Source of the DNA: Megamerina dolium | Taxonomy: Eukaryota; Arthropoda; Insecta; Diptera; Megamerinidae | Reading direction: 5' to 3' | DNA length: 64,000 nucleotides | Assembly (NCBI GenBank): GCA_963854835.1 | Contig: OY978526.1 | Location: 42,385,140-42,449,139, forward strand | Shown: in pieces, positions 48,819 to 59,262 of the stretch | Numbering within the stretch: the stretch's first letter is position 1 | Layout: each line of letters begins with the position of its first letter | Translations under genes and position numbers: made by a program | Notes under the pieces: generated by a model | The model's input: the letters and a program-made list of their open reading frames with translations, nothing else | The model's database searches: none | Told to the model about the DNA's origin: nothing

Positions 48819-48930
48819 TGAGGATATTGCGCTATCAATGTTTTGCTGTTAAACCAATGCAATTGTTCTCGCAGCGCAACAACAATTACATTGGTTCGAC
48901 ATCAAAACATTGATAGTGTAATATCCCCAT
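48819..48930. repeat. Imperfect palindrome upstream of the zinc-finger gene
   Basis: Left arm 48,819-48,873 and right arm about 48,881-48,930 are complementary over about 50 bases with roughly eight mismatches; the shared core is CTATCAATGTTTTG. The loop is only about 8-15 bases. It sits 60-170 bp upstream of the ATG at 48,760 and so lies in the 5' UTR or core promoter. It may be a MITE remnant. Confidence 0.8.
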
Positions 48931-49065
48931 AAGAATACGAAAATGCGTCTACTTGACAGGTACCCTAAACAAACGCGTATAAGGTGGCACTTCAGTCAAA
49001 AAGTACTCATATACATACATTTTGGGTCAACTATCCCGAAACACACATCGAATTAGTACAATATG

Positions 49066-49120
49066 AGTGTGTGCGAGTTCGTCTAAATTTTAGGAGCTAA
49101 ATTGATCATAATGGAATAAT
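49066..49120 (+). repeat. MITE end fragment related to 4,028-4,406
   Basis: GTGTGTGCGAGTTCGTCTAA and the following 'TTTTAGGAGCTAAATTGAT' match the right end of the 4,028-4,406 MITE in inverted orientation. The opposite terminus was not found. Confidence 0.65.
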
Positions 49121-49788
49121 GAAAGATGCTGTATGTAGGATTCTATATCTTTCTAATTTGACAATTCTCGCTCTCCTAGAAAATTAGTAATGCTTCTTCG
49201 TAAAGTTATTTTTTCATTTTCAAAGAAAATTTATAAAAAAGTAGTCTATAATTTACTTTCATGTAAAAACAATGGGGTTGCATTATTGGCGTTTTTTCAT
49301 CATTGCTTTTATTTATATTTAATTTAAATTTTTTCAATTTAAAACTCAATTAGCCAGTTCACATCGTTTACCGTTGTATAGTTTTATTTTGAAGCCCATG
49401 TTCGTTGAGTGTACTTTTCCAAAATTTAATTAACAAAGAGGGTAATTTTGACGCTTTCGCTTTGAAATAAATGTATAGAAGAAAATGAAAAGACAGCTTT
49501 TTGAAATATATCAAAGTGAAAATTCAAGCATTTTTTCACATTAACCCCTGATATAAGGTTCAAACATCTCAAATGCATTAATCTATTTTTTCTTTTCAAT
49601 TATTATTAATTTTATTCCAATTATATCAACTTGTAAATATTTGCTTATTTGTTACAATAGTTAAAATTAGTCAAAAAATTTGTTAAAGCCCATTGTTTTG
49701 TTTTAAAAAATAAAAGAATAAAATTTCATCTTCTTGTACTCTACTAACAGATTTTGACATTTTATATTTTGACAAAAAGAACATATAA

Positions 49789-50339
49789 GTGCCTGTTTAC
49801 ATTAGATTTCCCATGTACGGTATATCCATGAACGCTGTGTTCACATTAGTGCAATTGCGCCAGTTTTATTTCAACAGCGTAATTGGAATTTTGGAATAAA
49901 GTAGGGCTGTGCAATTAATCGTTTGTTCAGAAATATTGATTAATCAAAGTATTCGATTAATCAAATTATCATGATTTTGATTATTCAAAATAGAAATTAT
50001 TCTAAAAAAATTTTCAAAATATTGATAATATTTCAAATATTTCATAAATAAAGAAAAAATAAAAATGAAAATGATTGCGATTAATCAAAATTCTGATTAA
50101 TCGAATCATTTCAATTTTGATAAATCATAATTTTGATCAAGCGAATTGATTTGTCGAATAATTTGATTAATCAGACTTTTTGAACAAACAATTAATTGCA
50201 CAACCCTAAAATAGAACGCTTGATATTGATGTTATCGCTTCAACGTCTAAAAATTTGTGAGCATAGTGGTCATAATCGGAACACTTTTCACATAGAACAT
50301 AGGTCGTTGCGCCGATTTTTAATTTTGGATTGGATTTTC
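49789..50339 (-). mobile_element. Interrupted MITE, same family as 54,526-54,769
   Basis: Starting after TAA (49,786-49,788), GTGCCTGTTTACATTAG and the next bases to about 49,825 match the right end of the 54,526 MITE in inverted orientation. The homology stops at GGTATAT and resumes near 50,223 (TATTGATGTTAT), running to 50,339 (TGGATTGGATTTTC). The gap holds other DNA including a second MITE. The far terminus is missing. Confidence 0.8.
49902..50208. mobile_element. 307-bp MITE with palindromic GATTAATC motifs
   Basis: The terminal inverted repeats start TAGGGCTGTGCAATTAAT and match over 26 of 28 positions. The interior contains five copies of the palindrome GATTAATC and further TAAT-rich variants. 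No target duplication is evident, so the superfamily is open. It lies inside the split MITE. Confidence 0.8.
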
Positions 50340-50719
50340 AAAATTATTAACCCACTAGTAGAGTACAAGACGATGAAATTTTATTCGTTTATTTTTTTAA
50401 ATAAAACAATGTGCTTTAACAAATTTTGTGACTAATTTTAACTATTGTAACAAATAAGTAAATATTGAAAGTTGATATAATTGGAATAAAATTATTAATA
50501 ATTGAAAAGAAAAAATAGATAAATGCATATGAGATGTTTGACTTTATTAAATATAAATTCTGAATTCTTAATTAAATATAAATTCTTAATGAAAAGGATT
50601 AAAAGCAATGATGAAAACGCCAGTAAAGCATTCCCATTGTTTTTGCATGAAAGTAAATTATAAACTACTTTTTATAAATTTTCTTTGAAAATTAAAAAGT
50701 AAGTTTACGAAGAAGCTTA

Positions 50720-51253
50720 ATACATAAATTAAAACAAAATATAAAATTTCAAAAATCAATGGCAAAGCAATATTATTAATCATTCGTGCATAATAATAGT
50801 TTCGTACGGCTACCTGACAATTATCGATAATTATTTCAAATTATCAGATTTTGCTGTTCGTTTACACAAAAATCCAGCAAAAGAGGGGAAATTGAGAGAG
50901 TGAAATGACAATTTTGATGAGAAGTTGCTACTGGACAAATATTTACCAGGAGAAATTTGCCAGCAAGAAAACAGCTGATAAACAACAGCTGACTGCAATT
51001 TAAGAAAATAAGAAAATTTTTATTTGCAAATTTATCTTCTTCTTAGAATGTAAGTAATCATCAGCTGTATGTAAAACTTGTAAGTTTGTTCAGATTTTGT
51101 GGTCCACAGCTTTTCCACTTTGGCAAATTCTTCGAATATTTTTCGTAATAAAGTAATAAATATTAGTTATTTTACAATTTTATATAAATGTTCGCAGTTT
51201 AATTTACCTTTTGTATGGGATTTTGACCCTCCTTATTTGCCTACTATTCGTAC
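50720..51253. other. Intergenic spacer and repeat shared with 1-150
   Basis: Bases 50,720-51,100 show nothing recognisable. About 51,104-51,253 are the inverted counterpart of window bases 1-150 and abut the LTR at 51,254. Confidence 0.55.
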
Positions 51254-51635
51254 TGTAACAAGTATCGATGGTTGGTTACTCATCACTAATTATGAATGAC
51301 ACGAATATTGGCAGCATCGAAACGAAAGAAATAGAACAAGTCAACGAGAAAGAAAGAGAAGAATCTCGACTACCAATAAGGAAGATTCTTTAGTGTTGCC
51401 ACAAAGTATAAATAGGGCCAGTTGTTGACAAATGCAATTAATTAAATGCCGAAAGTAATCGCGCAAACATTGGTGCAGTATCAGAGGCAAAAGATTTATT
51501 GTAAATAGAGTTGATTAAATAAATTGTTTCTGTATATGGTTGTACAAAATAAGTGTTGCAATTATTATTGACAGAATCCAGTTATCGAACACGTTTGATT
51601 CAAGTAGAATTAAATTTTCACAAAATAAAAACATA
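51254..51635 (+). repeat. 5' LTR of Ty3 copy 2
   Basis: About 382 bp, related to the LTR at 36,581 with many substitutions and deletions. It keeps the TATAAATAGGGCC promoter-like box near 51,405 and ends in a variant of the CGTAACA terminus just before TTTGTGTCAGAAGTGGGA. Confidence 0.85.
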
Positions 51636-54470
51636 ATTTGTGTCAGAAGTGGGATTCTGTTAAAATGTTGAAAATTGACCAATTAAAAGTGTATAAGCTT
51701 AAAAAGCTGTTGGTAGAGATGAATCTATTGTCATCAAGTGCAAAAGCGTAACGGCTGGTCAGGCTAAGGCAAGCCATGGACGCTAAGGGTATTAATGTTG
51801 AAGAACATGAGTTCTTTGAGGAAGCCGATATACATGCAGTTGTGTACGCTGAGGAAGAGAACTCATAGAATTTATGAAAACCATAATGCAACAGCAGCAA
51901 CAACAGCTAGAAGAAAATGAGTCCCGCATTGACTCCAAGTTTCAAGAACATTTGGCTCGCCAAGAAAACGTTATTGAGGAATTCCAGAAAACAATTGACT
52001 CCAAGCTTCAAGAATATTTGGTTGAATTGCGTATGGAAATTCAAGAAATTTCGTCTCGCCATGAAAACGTCATTGGAGAATTCCAGAAGATAATTAACTA
52101 TAAACGTCAAGAAATTTATGGGGCTATTAATGAGAAAGTTGCAGAACTAAAAGAATATGTAGATGAAATTTCTGGTGCCATTAATAAAAAATTCACGGAT
52201 CTGAAGGAACATGTAGATGACCTGGACGATAAATTCGAGAAACTATAGCACGGACTCGATCAACTAAAAATAAACGTACCATCTACATCAGTAATTAAAG
52301 AACCGAGTACAATCAAGCTAAAGCTGCCGAGATTTGATGGAAACACGCCATTCAACATCTTCAAAATTCAGTTCGAGACAACAGTTTCGAAGAATCAATG
52401 GGACTATAGTGCCAAGACCGCAGCTTGCAGATGGTTCCAGAGAAAGATCGTGGTAGCTACCAATCACTGATGGAGACACTTCAGCGGAAATATGGAAATG
52501 AATATAAGAGTAAATTGCATCGAGTGGAATTAAGATCGCGAGTGTAGCGCAGTAATGAAAGCCTTCAGGAATTCGCTTCCGGCATTGAGTGCTTTTGTCA
52601 TCTAGCGTTCTCTAGTAATTCGGAAGAATTCATCGAGAAAATAAAAATAGAGGCATTCATAGATGGTATACGCGACGGAGAGACTAAGCGTGCCCTAGTC
52701 ATGTCACCAAGGAATACATATGCCGAAACAGTCAGAAGTGCTTTGACGCATGAAGCCGCCAGTTTAATGTATCAACCAATGCCACGAGTAAGCAAACTAG
52801 AGGGAGAAACATCAGATCTGTTTGAAGCAGTCTGTCAGGCATTCAAGTCAGTAGTGCAGCCTGAAACAAGAACATCAGGTCGACGTGAAAACAAATTTAT
52901 TGGTAAGTGCTTCATTTGCGACCAACCAGGACAACGCAAGCAACAAAGATCGAATTCACCAGGACAAAGAAAGGAAGATCGTGATGTTAGTAACCGTGAT
53001 AAAGTTGATACTCTATCTCGTCGTCCTTCCACCGTGGATAGTAAGCAATGTTCTCGGGTAAGAAGCTAGAATTCCATGGTCAAACTAAGACTTACGAATG
53101 TCTTGCCGGAAGAGTCATGGACCACCGAACGAGTTCAAGAAGATCAATGGAACCACCCAGATCTCGCAAATGTTATGAAATACAAAAAGCAGGGCGTACG
53201 TCCAGATTGGCAAGAAATGGCTAATGAAAGTCTAATAGCAGAGACATACTGGTCGCAATGGCAAGTCTACACTTGATGGATGTCTATCCCGAGCATGGGA
53301 AAGTGAAAATGGAAAAATCAATAATGATTTTCTAGCGGTACCCAAGGCAAGAATAAAGTATGCGTTAGCTGAGTATCACAATGCTTCTAGTGGAGGGCAT
53401 TTGGGCACTCCTAAAACCATCGAGAAAATAAAGAAACGATTTTATTGAGTTGGATGTCATAACCATATAGCCATATGACCATATTGGATTCGGAAGTGTA
53501 AGTAATGTTCAATGGCCAAAGGTCCCACTAAGAAAAGTCGAGGTAAGATACGTCAATACAACGTGGGTACTCCATTTGAGCGAATTGCTATGGACATAGC
53601 TGGACCATTTCCAACAAGCAACTCAGGAACAAGTATGCTCTGGTGGTTATAGAGTACTTCAGTAAATGGCCTGAAGTATACCCTATTTCAAATCAAGAAG
53701 CTAATACAGTTGCAGATGTATTCGTCAACCAATGGATTATTCGTTTTGGTGTACCGATTGAGTTACACTCAGATCAAGGTCGAAATTTGGAATAAGTTAT
53801 ATTTCACGAGATGTACCGTATTTTGAGTATTGCATCCACAATCTGATGGCTTAGTATAACGATTTAATCATACCTTGAACGAATATTTGAGAAAAGTCGT
53901 ATATAAATACAAAAGAGATTGGAATGTACATATACCAATATTCCTCATGGCATATCGATGCGAACAACATGATACGATGGCTACTACACCAGCAATGGCT
54001 ATTTTTGGAAACGAGTTAAGACTGCCAGCGGATTTAAAATTTGTAGTCGCAACACCAACGAGGTCAACTGAAGGCAAATATACTAACGAAAAGCGGGAAC
54101 AGTTGGATGAAGTACAACAGTTCATCAGAGAGTGGTCGCAGATGATAAGCGATAAGATGAAGGCCAGGTATGACTTCAAAGCAAATTCCAAAGGCTTCTA
54201 TGAAGGAGATCTTGTTATGCTTCGTAATCCACAACGAAAGAAAGGCCTATGCCCTAAACTACAGACTCATTGGAAAGGACCATATGAGATTATAGCAAAG
54301 ATAAATGACGTAGTGTATCGTATTCAACGTGCCTAGAATAAAAGAGCAAAGTTTAAAGTAGTGCACTTAGAGTGACTTTCGCCATATCAGGGAGAAGTAT
54401 AAAAACTTGTTCGGGACTATGATTATTGTGAATAGCACGAATAATGGTAGCATCGAAACGAATGTCATCA
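51254..54470 (+). mobile_element. Decayed Ty3-type retrotransposon, copy 2
   Basis: A 5' LTR (TGTAACAAG at 51,254) is followed by a tRNA-Leu-type PBS, gag with several stops, and integrase remnants. The gag N-terminus keeps the SAP-like region, now with a stop. The coiled-coil region is better preserved (51,874-52,248), and the zinc knuckle is partly lost near 52,920. Near 53,010 the sequence jumps from the gag tail to the RNase H/integrase linker (DTLSRRPS), deleting protease and RT, about 2.2 kb. The integrase and GPY/F region (53,080-54,400) has many stops and frameshifts. Only about 50 bp of the 3' LTR remains (54,419-54,470). It is clearly older than the complete copy. Confidence 0.9.
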
Positions 54471-54525
54471 TACTGTTAAAACGCTACCCATTAACAGTGG
54501 GGTATTTCTATCAGAATACTTCTAA

Positions 54526-54769
54526 GTGCCTGTTCACATTGGCTTGCCCAGACGCAACTGTGCGAGCGAGATAGGTAGAAAAGTAGGCAGTAAGAAAGTG
54601 ATGGAAGTTTTGCGCCGAAAATCCAATCCAAAATTAAAAATCGGAGCAACGACCTATGTTCTATGTCCAAAGTGTTCCGATTATGACAACTATGCTCACA
54701 AATTTTTAAACGTTGAAGCCATAACATCAATAATATACCGTACATGGGAAATCTAATGTAAACAGGCAC
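54526..54769. mobile_element. 244-bp MITE, TAA target duplication
   Basis: The terminal inverted repeats begin GTGCCTGTTCACATTGG and end CTAATGTAAACAGGCAC. TAA lies on both sides (54,523-54,525 and 54,770-54,772). The three-base TAA duplication suggests PIF/Harbinger. A disrupted relative lies at 49,789-50,339. It sits 222 bp upstream of the TMTC gene. Confidence 0.85.
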
Positions 54770-54772
54770 TAA

Positions 54773-54991
54773 GGTCTCTGTCTAGATCTAGCTTCTGTTA
54801 TCAACGCAATAACGCAACGCAGTGCAACGGTACCCACCACTATGTCACGGTCACGAGTTGTTGTTGTTGCGGACGATTGTTGCAAATTGTTTGTGGCGAA
54901 CAAATTATTGTATTTTGTAAACATTAAACTCGCAGATATATTCTTAACATGCTTTTATTTTTGAAATAATTCAAATAAGTTTTAATTAAAA
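54773..54991 (+). promoter_or_regulatory. Promoter/5' UTR region of the TMTC gene
   Basis: A short interval between the MITE and the ATG at 54,992. It must hold the core promoter unless an upstream exon exists. No specific motif is assigned. Confidence 0.4.
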
Positions 54992-57172
54992 ATGTATATA
55001 TCAGATCGTGACCGTAGTAGCGGAGAGAGTGTAGTAACGGGAAAGCATGGCGCAATATTATGCCAGTTAATACTAGTGCTCCTCTGTTTGGGTAGTTATT
55101 ATCATGCATTGAATGGAGAATTTGTGTTCGATGACACAGTGGCAATTGTGAAGAATGTTGATGTTACGGGCTTACCTACAAATTTGTCTGCAATATTTCA
55201 TCATGATTTTTGGGGCGCATCAATCCTTAGCAAAGATTCTCACAAATCTTACCGTCCTCTGGTCACGTTGATGTTTCACATGGAGTACTCATATATGGGA
55301 TTACAGGCGAAACATATGAAGATAATAAATCTGCTGCTACATTGTATTAATACAGTACTTGTATGGAAATTACTACGTACATTTGAGTTTGATCAATCGC
55401 ACAACATCGAACAAGTCGCTATAATTGCAGCCGCTCTATTTGCAATACATCCTGTGCACACTGAGGCGGTCTGTGGTATTGTAGGAAGGGCCGAACTTAT
55501 GTTTTGCTTAATTTATTTACTAGCTTTACTTACCTACCGAACACAGCAAGGACCAATAACCGATGCACTAGTGTTAAGTTTAACCGCTGTTGGAATTTTG
55601 TTTAAGGAAACAGCAATTACGATACCCTTAGCTTGTGTATTTCTCGACTATTTTCATAGGAAATTGTACTTACAATCTTGGAAGTCTCAAATATATTTGT
55701 TTATCTCTTGTCGCAATTTGACATATAGTTTTGCTACAGCATTATTATTGTTGTTACGGCTTTGGATACAAAATTTCGAGAGTCCAACATTTAAACCAAT
55801 GGATAATCCGGTCGCATTTAGTGTACTTCTAACTAAAATACTCTCACAACATTATCTATATGTGGTAAATTTTTGGATATTACTTTGCCCACAATGGTTA
55901 AGCTTTGACTGGGCTTTAGGATGTATTGAATTAATTACAAATATTTGGGATTTACGTTTACAATCTGTCCTTGCACTTTACTCCGTCATAGCTATTGCGC
56001 TCATCAATTTCAAATATAACATGGGTTTTATATTAGGACTCGGTTTGATAGTCATTCCATTTCTACCTGCATCTGGTATAATCAAAGTGGGTTTCGTTAT
56101 TGCCGAACGTGTCTTGTATGTGCCTTCGATTGGCTTTTGTTTTATGGTGGCGTCTTCTTTTGTGCATTTGCATTCGATTATTAGTCGTAAGTGGTGGTTA
56201 ATTGCCGTCCTCAAATGGATGTTAATGTTGGTATTTGCCAGTTTTCTAATGCGCACCAGACAACGTTCGTCAGAATGGCTAACAGAGCAAAAACTTTTCC
56301 TGTCAGCCTTAAGAGTTTGCCCTAAAAATGCCAAGGTATCTAAATCATCCAAATCGAATTTGATTCAAATGCATTGAAATCTATTTACCTTTCAGGTTCA
56401 CTACAATATCGCTCGTTTGGCTACCGATATGTTACAACGTGAAAAAGCCTTTCATCACTATCACAAAGCAATCGAACTTTTTCCACAATACGAATCTGCT
56501 TTAATGAATTTGGGAAATTTGTACCGTGAGACTGGAGACCAATCGACTGCAGAACAATATATTAAAATGTCTTTGGCAGTTCTACCTGAATTTCCAACGG
56601 CTTGGATGAATTTGGGCATAGTACAATCTGCACAAAAGAAATACTCAGAAGCTTTACAAAGCTATAAAAATGCTTTAAAGTATCGCAAAAATTATGCAAT
56701 TTGTCACTATAATCTAGGAAATCTATATCTTGAACAAAAATTATTTTCTGAAGCCATGCATCATTGGCAGGAAGCAGTTGCGTTGAGTCCACGACAACCA
56801 AAGGCTTGGGCAAATATCTTGACAATGCTTGATAATCGTGGCCTATATGAAGATGCACTACGATTATCAGAAAGAGCATTGGAGCACTTGCCGAATGAAA
56901 CTAGTATCATGTTTATACGTGCCAATGTTTTTGGTAAGCTTGAACATTACGTAGAGGCTGAGACTCTGTACAAGAATGTTATTAAAGCGGATCCAATAAA
57001 TATGCTATATTACACAAACTTGGGTATTTTGTATCATCGATGGGATAAAGTGGATGCGGCTATATATACTTATAAACAAGCCATTCAATTAGATGCAGCC
57101 AAAGCGATTACAGCGCGAGACAATTTGAGGAAACTTCTGAAACGTATCAAGCAAGAAGACTTAAGTATTTAA
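54992..57172 (+). CDS. Tmtc4: TMTC4-type O-mannosyltransferase (TPR, multipass)
   Basis: An ER membrane protein of the TMTC family, which O-mannosylates cadherin-type domains. Two exons: 54992-56335 and 56396-57172, 2,121 nt, giving 706 aa. The N-terminal half has about ten hydrophobic segments. The first loop has [10 protein letters not shown] (acidic pair of GT-C enzymes), [34 protein letters not shown] and [13 protein letters not shown]1736-like region (about residues 255-340) precedes [12 protein letters not shown]. From about residue 435, seven or eight tetratricopeptide repeats follow, e.g. [14 protein letters not shown] and [18 protein letters not shown]4 is preferred over TMTC1-3 by its short length (human TMTC4 is about 740 aa; Drosophila CG5038); a tree would confirm. 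Confidence 0.9.
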
Positions 57173-59262
57173 ATTAAAAAAAAAAAAACTATTTTCAATA
57201 TCTGATCTCATTGTACACACACACACACACACATTTATCCACAATATTGTCAACAAATCTATACTAAATTTAAGATGATTTTAACTTTTTGTTTTGTTTT
57301 TAATTTTTGCTCAGTAATAAAAATTTATTTAGTTTAATATTTCAGCTTAGAAATAAACCCAATATACCGAAAGACTCAGATAATACTCATAAAAGTATGA
57401 GCGTTACCTTCTTCCACGGTGAGCGCTCTTTATAAATCTTCTTTTTGGACTCTTTTTCTTTTTATGTAACTTAAATTATTTCAATTTTTTTTTAGTGTTT
57501 TATGAATTATTAAATATGTAATTAGGAAACTTATTTTCGCAAATTCGCAAAATGCTACACAATTAATTATAAATAATGATAATAAAAATTGTCGAAATCA
57601 AAAAAATATTGATGTGAATGCTCAAAAAATGTACAGAATTAAAATACTATGAGCGCTTATTTTAAGTCCTCACAAATATCACATAATTATACATTTTTTA
57701 GAGACAAATATATAGAACATTCATGAAAAGTACCAAAAACACGAAACGATACTTGGTGTTATATTTTTTAGCGCTCAGAATACAATTATTGCTATTATTT
57801 TTGCCCATTAGTAATATGATTATGCTCTGAGTAAATATGATTATTTTGTCAAAATTAATATTGAAATTATAAATAACTAAATGAGCTTCCCGGCAATTAG
57901 AGATCCTATAGAGCTTGCCGAATTCAGATAATATGGGTGAAATCAAACTTTAATGGACAAAATTTCTTGAATTTTGTACGACTGTATATTGATTGTAAGA
58001 ATGCTATTGATGCGTGCTTCCATTTTGAAAACATCGATCTAATTGTAAAATGGTGAAAAAACTAACAGAATGACAATATTTTCTAGACCGATTGTCGGCA
58101 AGCAATTCAGAATTCTTCAGGCTGTAACATTTTGCCATGAAAAGTTTCTTAACGAACTCTGTGACCGAACGGGGACCGGTTAATATAAATGATATATATT
58201 AAAATGTATAAAAACCTAACTCGCGCAAGAGTACTAGAGGTAAAAATACTTTAACTATTTTTCTTCTTTCTACGTAATATTAAAATATATTATTTAACCT
58301 CAGTTTAATTTTCTTCAGTTTGATTTCGTACATGTTATCTAATCTCGACCTGTAGGTCTCTAAAAATTCTGGTTGCCTGAAAGGTCACTTAGTTCCGGAA
58401 ACTGTATATTTTGAGTATACAAAAAATTGCAAAAAAAGAAAGATTTATCATATGTATGAGGAAATATTCATACAGGTGCAGGTAGAATGAAGACAAATAG
58501 AATAAACATGTACTGCTGAATTAGCTCAAATTTATAATCAATTAAGGTATAAAATAACCTGTTTAATAAGTAAGAAATAGGTAAGAATTCACTTGTAAAA
58601 ACGCTTGACAATGCATGTTTACATTTTTTTGTTTTTATAACAAATAGTTGCTTAAAGTAATACTATTTTAGAATAATACACTGCTCAAATTGGAATTTTG
58701 CTTATGTTTGAACAAAAATTCACACTGACATAACACGCTGCCATACCTTTTTTGTTTGTTTTATTAATACTTGCTCAATATCAACTACCATATTTGGAGC
58801 GGGGGGAGGGGAAAACGGCATAAATGACATAAATAAAGCGTATATATTTTAAAATTATGTGAAATGTACTTAAACCAATGATTTATTCTTATTTAAATGA
58901 TGCATTGGAATAATTTCAATGTGAATATAAATAAAAAGCATTATTCAGAGTACATAGCGAAATAAAAATTGTCTGAATGTACTCATATGTAGGTATATAT
59001 GTATATATAAGTGTAAAGTCTTTAACATTGAGATGCATTAGGCTTGACTGTTCTAGAAGAAGGAGGGATATGTTGTTTTTAGTTAATTACTAACAATATA
59101 TGTGTGTATGTGTAGGAGCAACAACATGTATTAGTCCTTAATCCTTATGTATAATGTATACTGGCAATAAATAAGATAACCTACATATAAATGTATGTAT
59201 AATGAATGAAAGCATTAACTTAACTAGTACTAAAGACTAAACTGAAATTATTCGATTTCTAC
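57173..59262. other. Convergent 3' region of the TMTC and Atg4 genes
   Basis: About 2.1 kb with no coding region. It opens with an A-rich run, has an (AC)n tract at 57,215-57,233 and is AT-rich throughout. It must include both 3' UTRs. No transposon similarity to other parts of the window was noticed. Confidence 0.55.

Larger units (their letters stand above)
49192..50719. repeat. Long imperfect inverted repeat with nested MITEs
   Basis: Left-arm blocks 49,192-49,335 and about 49,550-49,756 are complementary to right-arm blocks 50,575-50,719 and 50,350-50,555. Shared runs include GCTTCTTCGTAAA, TTTCAAAGAAAATTTATAAA and TATAATTTACTTTCATG. The left arm has about 210 extra bases that the right arm lacks. 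In the centre lies a MITE interrupted by a second MITE. The outer repeat may be a foldback-type element or a duplicated and inverted host segment. No ORF. Confidence 0.82.

Noticed and set aside
48761..48862. N-terminal extension of the zinc-finger protein (HWFNSKTL...)
   Set aside because: The first codon is TTG rather than ATG and the sequence lies in the palindrome; the ATG at 48,760 precedes the Cys cluster directly.
57215..57233. (AC)n tract as a regulatory site
   Set aside because: A plain dinucleotide microsatellite in a 3' intergenic region with no other signal.
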